Under the pieces are notes generated by a model. It was not told the origin of the DNA, did not search any database, and saw nothing but the letters and a program-made list of their open reading frames with translations. From NCBI RefSeq assembly GCF_031143425.1, contig NC_090448.1, positions 537,248,313-537,312,312 on the forward strand: DNA of 64,000 bases, written 5' to 3'. Shown here in pieces: positions 57,471-64,000 of the stretch. This DNA comes from Pleurodeles waltl (lineage: Eukaryota; Chordata; Amphibia; Caudata; Salamandridae). The translations under genes and the position numbers were made by a program. Position 1 is the stretch's first letter. Every line of letters begins with the position of its first letter.

Positions 57471-57690
57471 AGAGAGTGTGGCTTTGCACTTCCCAGGACC
57501 AAGCAGTGGGCAAACCACCCACTTGAGAGACTGTGGCTTTGCACTCCCCAGGACCAAGCAGTGGGCAAACCGCCCACTTGAGAGACTGTGGCCTTGCACT
57601 CCCCAGGACCAAGCAGTGGGCAAACCACCCACTTGAGAGACTGTGGCTTGCACTCCCCAGGACCAAGCAGTGGGCATGGTGCCCCCACCA
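57471..57690. repeat. 55-bp tandem repeat, four copies
   Basis: CCAGGACCAAGCAGTGGGCA starts at 57,493, 57,548, 57,603 and 57,657, so the period is 55 bases and the last unit has one base fewer. Each unit ends in CACTTGAGAGACTGTGGC. Overlapping frames on both strands are artefacts of this repeat. Confidence 0.92.
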
Positions 57691-58329
57691 TGAGCAGTGT
57701 CGTAGTACCATCTTCCGGCTGAGGTGCCCCCCCTTCCGCCTGAGATGCCTGTGTTTTTTCCGTTTTGAGTCAGGTGTTATGTGTGGGCTTTGCCCATGAT
57801 TTTTGGGACCAGTGGTCCACAGACATTTACAAGGGACAGTGTACGGCCTTTTGTACATAATGTAAATATTTGTATAAACTGAATTATTTTTAATCGATTG
57901 CTATATCTGAATGTTCCTAATTATCACTGGTTAAACTCATTTCCTTTTGTCCTTGCATTCTTCTGGGGGTGACAAGGTGTATCTGTCATGTTGTTTGATG
58001 TGTTAGTGTGTAAGGTGTTGTGGTGAGGGTGGAGGGTGGGGGTGTTGCGTTCCGCGTGTGTGTGTAACTCTCTTTTACCTCTCCCCTGTGTGCTAGGTGC
58101 AGTACTCACCATCGTAGTTGCCGCCGCCTTCTTTCTATTTCCAGGTGTATTAGTAGATACACCAAAATGGGGAGGACCTGCAATTCGGGCTCCATGGCGT
58201 CCAGGTTCTTCGTGGAGTGTCGGAAGGTGAGTGGTTCCCCTTCAATGTAGTGTTTCAGCCGTGCTTTTGATGTAGTTAGTACTGCCCCGGAAAAGCTGGC
58301 GGATTGGCCTCGCATAATAGTGTGGGCGG

Positions 58330-58523
58330 GACATTGTCTTCCGCCTGTCTGTTGGCGGTGACCGCCGCACTGTTTGTTGCTACCGCCGTGGCGGTCGGTG
58401 TGTTAAAGTGGCTGGCTTTGTTGGCGGTTTCCGCTGTGGTCGTAATCCCATTTTTTTTGCCGCCGGCCTGTTGGCGGTGTTACCGCCGCTTTAACACTGA
58501 CCGCCAGGGTTGTAATGAGGGCC
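58330..58523. repeat. Harbinger B right terminal region
   Basis: The stretch is filled with GGCGGT and ACCGCC phrases in both directions (for example TTGGCGGTGACCGCCGC and CTACCGCCGTGGCGGTCGGT) and ends in CCAGGGTTGTAATGAGGGCC. The start of element A, around 37,170-37,240, has similar phrases. TAC follows directly and could be half of a 3-bp target duplication, which cannot be confirmed because the left end is unknown. Confidence 0.7.
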
Positions 58524-58599
58524 TACGTTTTTAATCAACGATTAAAAAAATACACACCCTCGCCAGCATTTTTATTTAATTTTAAAATTATTAAATATT

Positions 58600-59870
58600 C
58601 CCTTGGGCCATCAGGCCCCCACTGGAGTCAGACTGCCACTGGAGCGAGTGATTTGATTGGCTGACAGCAACATGAGAAAAATTTTGCTAGCAGCCATTAC
58701 AGGACTCGAGGACTTAGTCCCCTGTTCTGAACATGTAAATAAAAATATATAAGGTGGCAAGGTAGCGATACCCTTCCCCCTTAGCCTCTTTGGAGGGGGG
58801 ACCTAGAGGGACAACCTCTGGGTTCAAAATAAAAAGAAATGGCAGTTTCTTCCACGATCCCTCAGAATAAAAAGTTTTAAAAAGTGGCGGCTGGGGCTTT
58901 TTTCTTCCATTAAGGGGAGGGAGGATTGCAGCCCCCCTTCCTCGAGCCATTATGGGACTGGGGATCCCACTCCCCGGCCCACAATCAATATGGGGACGAG
59001 GACCTCCTCCCGGAGCCATTTTATTCCCCACGGAGCCCACCCCTAGGGTTGAAATCATCAAAAAAGGGGAGGGGGCCATGTCCAAAGCCAATATAGGCCC
59101 CAGGCCATCCACCCTGGGCCACAATTTACCAAACATCGGAGTGGCCCGCGAGCCTCCCTCACCAAGCTTCTAAGGGTCCCGGACACTATCCACTGGGGCC
59201 AATTACTTTTTAAAAAGGGCCTTCAATTACCCACGGGATCCCATCCCCAGGGCTCGCTTGCATGCTGTGTCCTGGGAAGCCCACCACTGGACACAGCGGT
59301 TTCCCTGCCCGCACCTGGGTTTGATGCCTCTTGGTGCAAGCATTTTTTAATCTCCCACCACGTCGGAGCAAACAGAATGTTTTCTACCAGCCGGCGGGAG
59401 TTTGTAAAATGATCCCGCCAGCTGGAAGAAAACAATTGATCTGGTTCCCCGTGTACAAGCAGATCATGAGATTGCTCTGGACAGAAGGGAGCTGCTCCAT
59501 GTGTGAGGAGCAATGCCGGCTCCCGCAGCATGCAGGGAAGCTGGTGGGCCGCGGGGCCCTTGGCGCTCCCCCGCAACCCCAGATTGTATGGTGGTTGCCC
59601 TGGGTGGACACGAGAGCACTGATCTTTAAATAATGTGGACCCGGGGGGATGGGGTAACCGGGGCCAAAAATGGCCCAGGGAGCAGGGCTGCGTGGCCATA
59701 CCCCTGTATTTTAAGTTGAGGCCGTGGTGGATGGGGTCCCCAGGGCCTAATAAGGCTTGGGGAATGAACTATGCTGCCCTCTTGCCCGTTAAAATATATA
59801 TGGTCCTGTGGGATGGTGTCCCCAGGGCCATACCAGGCTCATAGAAGGGGAGCCACTTGGCCTTCCTCCT
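58600..59870. repeat. Degenerate GGCCC-rich tandem repeat
   Basis: Variants of GGGGTCCCCAGGGCCATAAT and its partner CCCGGAGCCATTTT recur at irregular spacing, about 60-110 bases, through the stretch (for example near 58,930, 59,000, 59,090, 59,640, 59,735 and 59,815). A hairpin with CCAGCCGGCGGGA and TCCCGCCAGCTGG lies at 59,390-59,426. The unit boundaries are not clear. No protein domain is visible in the overlapping frames. Confidence 0.5.
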
Positions 59871-60295
59871 CCTTTTTTTTTTAACTTCAATTAACTTTAT
59901 TGAATTTTATGTAAAAGAAAAGAACAAGCAAAATTGCATGGGAAATCAGTTACATGTTTGGTAGAGTAGGAACATTGAAATATAGACTTCATTGTATAAC
60001 AGTATTCGTGACTATAAAAAGAAAAATCCAAATAACTTCAAATACAGAATGAAATATGAAACAGTAAATTAAATAATTGGCAGGTCAGAACAGGAACGAG
60101 TAGCCTTGAGACTGGTCGAAGACAAGAAAGAAAAAGAAGGTGAAGAAAAGGCGTAAATCAAAGAATTATGACTATAGGCATAACAGCCTAGGAATGTTAG
60201 GAGTATGGAGTAAACTAGTACCAATCTGAGAAAATCTTGCCATGAGCCATAGGCAACACTGATAGAAAACCAACTCAGTATATTTAAACCAACTC
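59869..60295 (-). mobile_element. 3' end of a poly(A) retroelement
   Basis: Read on the minus strand, the stretch ends in AATTCAATAAAGTTAATTG and a run of about ten A. That is a polyadenylation signal (AATAAA) followed by a poly(A) tail. The upstream 400 bases are A/T-rich with no clear frame. It is a truncated LINE-1-type or processed-transcript insertion; which one cannot be decided. Confidence 0.6.
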
Positions 60296-60298
60296 AAA

Positions 60299-60374
<76 letters not shown>
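60299..60374. repeat. TA dinucleotide microsatellite
   Basis: About 37 TA/AT units with one G interruption near 60,318. It abuts the repeat with the GCGTTTCGGC phrase to its right. Confidence 0.95.
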
Positions 60375-60377
<3 letters not shown>

Positions 60378-60520
60378 ACACTCTCTTCCCAAAATCCAAA
60401 AGTACGGCACTCCACGAGCGTTAAGAGTATAGTGGTTTATTTACACACAGGAACGCGTTTCGGCATAACTGCCTTTCTCAACCCGGTGGTCGCCATCTTG
60501 GCTGACCTTATATATCATGT
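60375..60520 (-). repeat. Dispersed repeat end with a GCCGAAACGCG hairpin
   Basis: On the minus strand the stretch reads GAGAAAGGCAGTTATGCCGA followed by AACGCG. A small AAGGC/GCC stem is directly followed by GAAACG. About 100 bases later comes the TA microsatellite. This layout resembles the ends of some Penelope-like or related retroelements that end in simple repeats. The family is not established. Confidence 0.4.
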
Positions 60521-61390
60521 GATCGCATAAGAAAATCACTTGGTACAATTTTGACATTAGATATCCCCTCCAATATCTACGAAAAAGCAAGGATTGCCAC
60601 AGAAGACATTTCTAATTTTCTACTCGGAATAAATCTAAATCTCTAGGTGCAGGAAAGACATGCATGAGGCTGTTTCATGGAGAGTTTTGCCAGCTGTGGA
60701 GCACTTGTTGTATTTGCATTTGATGTGTCTGAAGTCAAAATAAATGACTCTGAATTTCAGAATGTTAATGCATGAAATGGCACAGCACGAGTCAAAAATA
60801 CTGAGCGATCGTTGCCTCACTCTCTTTCGGACTTGTTCAGTATAAATGTCATGCATTAACTCGGTGAAATTCCAAGTTAAGCGAAAATGCAAAAATCAAG
60901 AGCTCGGCTGTGCTCTAAGGCACTGCAGCTGTTCATGATATGGCTCTAGTTGTTTAAAAAAGGCATTGCTTTCATGAAAAGGGTGCACTTTAATTCACTA
61001 TTGCACAATGATATGTACACAATGTTATTTTATTTCAAACTGTAAATGAAAAATTGTAAATGCACTTTTCCCTTATTGGTTCTAAATACCACTAAGTACA
61101 GAACTCACAAAATATGAGTATTTAATATAAGACACAGGGCAAAGAGTCCTCAACAAAGTGCAAATAAGTAAACTGAAGGTCCAAAAGGTCCAATTGATCA
61201 TATTGGTAAATCATCAGAAAATCATTGGAGATGCTATAACAAAGTGATGATCTTTCTCTTGATTTTATTAGCAGCGTATTCCTCTTCCACTGATTAGCAT
61301 AGGGTATTTTCACTTTGTATATGCCTCTCAGGCCAGTCAGTGGCAAATGCAACACTTATCAGGGGAATAGTCAGATGAATAGTCTGGCAA
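60521..61390. other. No gene recognised
   Basis: AT-rich sequence with no motif, tandem repeat or hairpin that can be supported. Confidence 0.35.
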
Positions 61391-61399
61391 TTTGCATAA

Positions 61400-61895
61400 A
61401 GAATAGATGATGGATGGAGTGCTGAACAAATCAAACATTTTCTCCCCCAGTCACAGATCTGGGGTAAATCCATTGTTTTTTTGCTCACCACACAACCCTG
61501 AACTGCGAGGCCAGGTCCTCCCTGAACTGAAACAAACATCCTGCGACTGGTTGCAGGGTATCACCCCACATCAGCCAGGCTAATTTGAATCCAGTGGCAC
61601 AGTGAGTACGGGACCCATGTCTGGGAATAGGGCTACAAAAAGAACAGATGATGGATGGAATGATAAACAAATCAGAGATTCACCCCCAGTCACAGACCTG
61701 GGTTTAATTCATTGTTTTTTTGCTCACCACGCCATCCCAGTTTGGAGCCAGCCATTTGCAAATCTGTATTGACCGTGCTCCCCATGGGAACAGTTCAGTC
61801 CTAACTATCAGGCGAGGGAATCCCTGGACAGGGAAGAAGTATCCTGGGACCTGTTTTGGGGTATCACCCCATATCAGCCAGGTTATTGTTCCAGA
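61400..61895. repeat. Tandem dimer with a unit of about 236 bp
   Basis: The segment AGATGATGGATGGA(G/A)TG, CCCCCAGTCACAGA(T/C)CTGGG, CATTGTTTTTTTGCTCACCA and TATCACCCCA(C/T)ATCAGCCAG occurs in this order from about 61,400 and again from about 61,637. The second copy has an insertion of about 25 bases. There is no tRNA-like promoter box, so it is not obviously a SINE. Confidence 0.8.
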
Positions 61896-61899
61896 CTGT

Positions 61900-63183
61900 T
61901 TCTGGAATGGATTTTAAAGGCACAGCTTCTATGGGCCAAGTTTAAAATTTCATGGTCTCCATCTTAGGATGAGGGAACACAATTTCTAAAGGGCCAAAAA
62001 CATGCAATATAAAATAGATGTAATGGTAACAAGGTGCAGAACATATACAGCACAAGCAGAGGGGCTGCTATAGATAGGTAATATCCCAAACCCTACACAG
62101 TAGCCAAATATGGATGTATTGGACGAGAGGGAGCCCAGACAAAAAAAAAAACTGATAAGGAGGCAACAAAGGAGGACTCCTCAATAAAAGGTCATGAAAC
62201 CGGGGGACTGAAAGGAACAGAATAAAGGACAAAACAGCAAAAGTCAAGGGTTGAACAAGTTGAGTGCAAACTACTGCGAAAACGAAGAGTCACAAAAACT
62301 GCTGTTGGCAGTTAAGGGAACTCGTGAGAGATGGGGGTAGAGGTACTTAGTTTGCCACTATTTTTCTGGAAGGGTGTCTGATTGTGCTGGCTCACCAGTG
62401 GCTGGGGCTGTGCATGTGAGTGTGGGAAAATGTGGTCTTTCAAATGCACATGCATATTTTCCACCTTCCTTTGTGCCATCTCTTGCATGATCCCAGTCAT
62501 TTGCGCAGAACGGTATCCTGAGACCTGACACATTAACGTTGGGATTAAATGTTTGGTGGCTGCAATTGGATTGACAGTGAGACACAACTCAATACACCCG
62601 AAAACAGTGATAGTGATGGCCCCACATACAATGATTGCAGCACATGTGACATTACCAGGGGTGAATTCAAACAAGCAGGATAGGCAACTGTATAGCATTG
62701 CAGTATACTTAATGTCACCCTATTGGCCACATCAGATCCCAGTGATACATAAGAAGCAAGTCTTGTTGCTCCACAGGAACTTCTAGGATGATGAAGTGGT
62801 ACCAATTCGAGCACTGAAAGGGAGACCTCACATAAGGCAGTCGAGGCCTATGAAAGCACAGTCAAGTGATCACTGAGGCTGGAAAGTGGTGCTACTCTCA
62901 TGTAGAACACTGTGGCTCACCATCTGTGCTGTTCACTAGGATGTGGCATGCTTTCACCATAGAAGTAAAACGAGCAAGGCCATACCATCAACAATGAAAA
63001 TCATTGATATTCTACTAAACAAGATTGAAGACATTGAACTCAAAAAAGCAGTTGTAGACCTAAAAATAGTTTTAAAGCCAGTCAAAAATCCAGAGTTGAT
63101 TGCTTTAAAATGTGTGACACATCGGGTGTGTTACAAGCATAAATACAGCACCAAGGAGGTGATCAAAATGAGTTGGAAACAAT
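61900..63183. other. No gene recognised
   Basis: Mixed sequence. A 90-codon frame at 62,943-63,215 is rich in Lys and Ile but has no known domain, and it runs into the MITE at 63,184. A 128-codon minus frame at 62,312-62,698 has one hydrophobic stretch and no homologue that I recognise. Confidence 0.35.
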
Positions 63184-63375
63184 GGGGGTTATTCCAACTT
63201 TGGAGGAGGTGTTAATCCGTCCCAAAAAGTGACGGTAAAGTGACGGATATACCACCAGCCGTATTACGAGTTCCATAGGATATAATGGACTCGTAATACG
63301 GCTGGTGGTAAATCCGTCACTTTTCCGTCACTTTTGGGACGGATTAACACCTCCTCCAAAGTTGGAATAACCCCC
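63184..63375. mobile_element. Near-perfect palindromic MITE, 192 bp
   Basis: Each arm is about 90 bases: GGGGGTTATTCCAACTTTGG at the left, mirrored by CCAAAGTTGGAATAACCCCC at the right, around a small spacer near 63,272-63,288. AAT lies on both sides and may be a 3-bp target duplication. The arms differ only by a short indel around GACGGTAAAGTGACGG. There is no coding capacity. It is a non-autonomous DNA transposon mobilised, if at all, by an enzyme encoded elsewhere. Confidence 0.88.
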
Positions 63376-64000
63376 AATGTGTAAAAAACACTGTATCTCC
63401 ACTGCAAAATGTGGAGTTTAGAAGTCAATAAGGTTTTGCTATTGAGGTCAAACACACCTCTTTTCTTGTTAGAATAAGGAGCACCCTAATCAAATTTATT
63501 GTTAGATTGACCTTTGGACATATCGCAACATCAGAAGTCCTCCAAGGTGTTTTATGGTCTTTCCACAAAATAAAGTGTTGCTGTGAAAAAAAGACGTAGC
63601 TATAATTTTTTTAAAGAGCATGCCAAAAGAACATGACTGAAAGGACGGAAAGAGTGCAGGTACAGCCGGGACCCTGCAAGCAAGGACAGGCTTAAAAAAC
63701 ATTACAAGATCCATGAGCTGTTATTTTTTTGCAAGAAAATGAATTCCCTAGAGTGTAAGTGAGAAAAGCTGTGCTAATTAAAGCATGATGTCCATTTGCT
63801 AGACAATTGAATTTTAAGGGAAAATACAAATTATATTAAAGAAATTTGTTACACATTCATTCATACCACCCCACGGAGGGGTGTTTCTGACAGCCATAAG
63901 AATGAAAGGCAGTGATACATAAGGAAAATACTCCATGCAACAGCCACATGGAATGTGGACAGTCTGTAGGGAGGGGAGAAGGGGAAGCTCTCAGTCTGCT
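63376..64000. other. No gene recognised
   Basis: AT-rich sequence to the end of the window. Nothing can be supported. Confidence 0.35.

Larger units (their letters stand above)
52872..58195 (-). pseudogene. Harbinger B transposase, first catalytic Asp deleted
   Basis: Exon 1 (58,195-58,110) encodes M-E-P-E-L-Q-V-L-P and an R-R-R-R-Q-L-R end, with donor GTGAGT. Exon 2 (53,979-53,349) joins in phase and has L-V-D-L-L-T-M-E-D, Y-R-L-D-R and F-L-A-S-G-S-F-Q. Where element A has A-I-D-G-T-H, this copy passes from G-A-I straight to a downstream segment, so the D-G-T-H block and its catalytic aspartate are gone (about 53,552). The second aspartate (G-S-V-H-D-A-Y-I-L-R-N) and the glutamate (I-I-E-R-T-F-G-L-L-K, exon 3, 53,248-52,872) remain. 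Frameshifts occur in the G-Y-P region and after F-R-C-L. The C-terminus is acidic. Confidence 0.88.
50600..58523 (-). mobile_element. Harbinger transposon B
   Basis: Gene order from right to left: transposase exon 1 (58,195-58,110), antisense Myb-like gene 1 (54,424-56,729) inside intron 1, transposase exons 2 and 3 (53,979-52,872), then antisense Myb-like gene 2 (51,006-52,391). The right end reads GGCCCTCATTACAACCCTGG on the minus strand and continues into GGCGGT-rich subterminal sequence. The left end was not found, so 50,600 is a guess based on the start of A/C-rich sequence. It is a mirror image of element A. Confidence 0.82.

Noticed and set aside
60172..60399. Minus-strand frame with a long Tyr-Ile repeat
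   Set aside because: It is a translation of the TA microsatellite.
61400..61895. A tRNA-derived SINE
   Set aside because: No A-box or B-box promoter sequence could be found in the repeated unit.

Overview
This window is eukaryotic and looks like intergenic or intronic DNA from a very large, transposon-packed vertebrate genome. It is most plausibly a salamander; I suspect a newt such as Pleurodeles, because two full-size Harbinger DNA transposons lie here with very long LTR retroelements. The species is inference. Almost every coding stretch belongs to a mobile element. There is only one short candidate host exon, on the minus strand at 10,585-10,687 in a CpG-rich setting.

Layout. 600-6,420 is a degenerate satellite based on a roughly 30-40 bp unit. 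It contains a 498-bp higher-order duplication and was split by a 2.76-kb LTR-like insertion (1,232-3,992, target duplication CATCC). 8,834-9,747 is a 0.9-kb element made almost wholly of consecutive hairpins. About 12,747-16,795 is an old LTR carrying a second solo LTR inside it (13,258-15,421, target duplication CTCAC). 17,290-18,080 is a GTAGAGTGGA-type minisatellite.

18,938 to about 37,100 is an old provirus. Its pol is ERV-L-like (protease, RT, RNase H, integrase, then dUTPase) and is followed by a gamma-type env. The gag gene is missing and the reading frames are broken. Two LTR elements inserted into it later: a solo LTR (21,471-23,810, target duplication CCTGG) in RNase H, and a complete 9.57-kb Gmr1-like Ty3/gypsy element (26,423-35,990, minus strand, target duplication GAAGC) in env. 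The Gmr1-like element has integrase before RT and a SCAN-like gag.

About 37,160-58,523 holds two Harbinger transposons (A and B) in opposite orientation. Each carries a spliced DDE transposase and two different Myb/SANT-like genes. One Myb-like gene lies antisense inside transposase intron 1; the other lies antisense beyond the last transposase exon. A is interrupted by a broken L2/CR1-group LINE (about 43,850-47,610). Both transposase copies are dead; copy B has lost its first catalytic aspartate.

58,524-64,000 holds degenerate tandem repeats, a poly(A) retroelement end, a TA microsatellite, a tandem dimer of about 236 bp, and a 192-bp near-perfect palindromic MITE.

Taken together, the window is a layered record of insertions, and no operational host gene can be read end to end. 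All element names come from motif recognition by eye; boundaries with perfect target-site duplications are the firmest calls.
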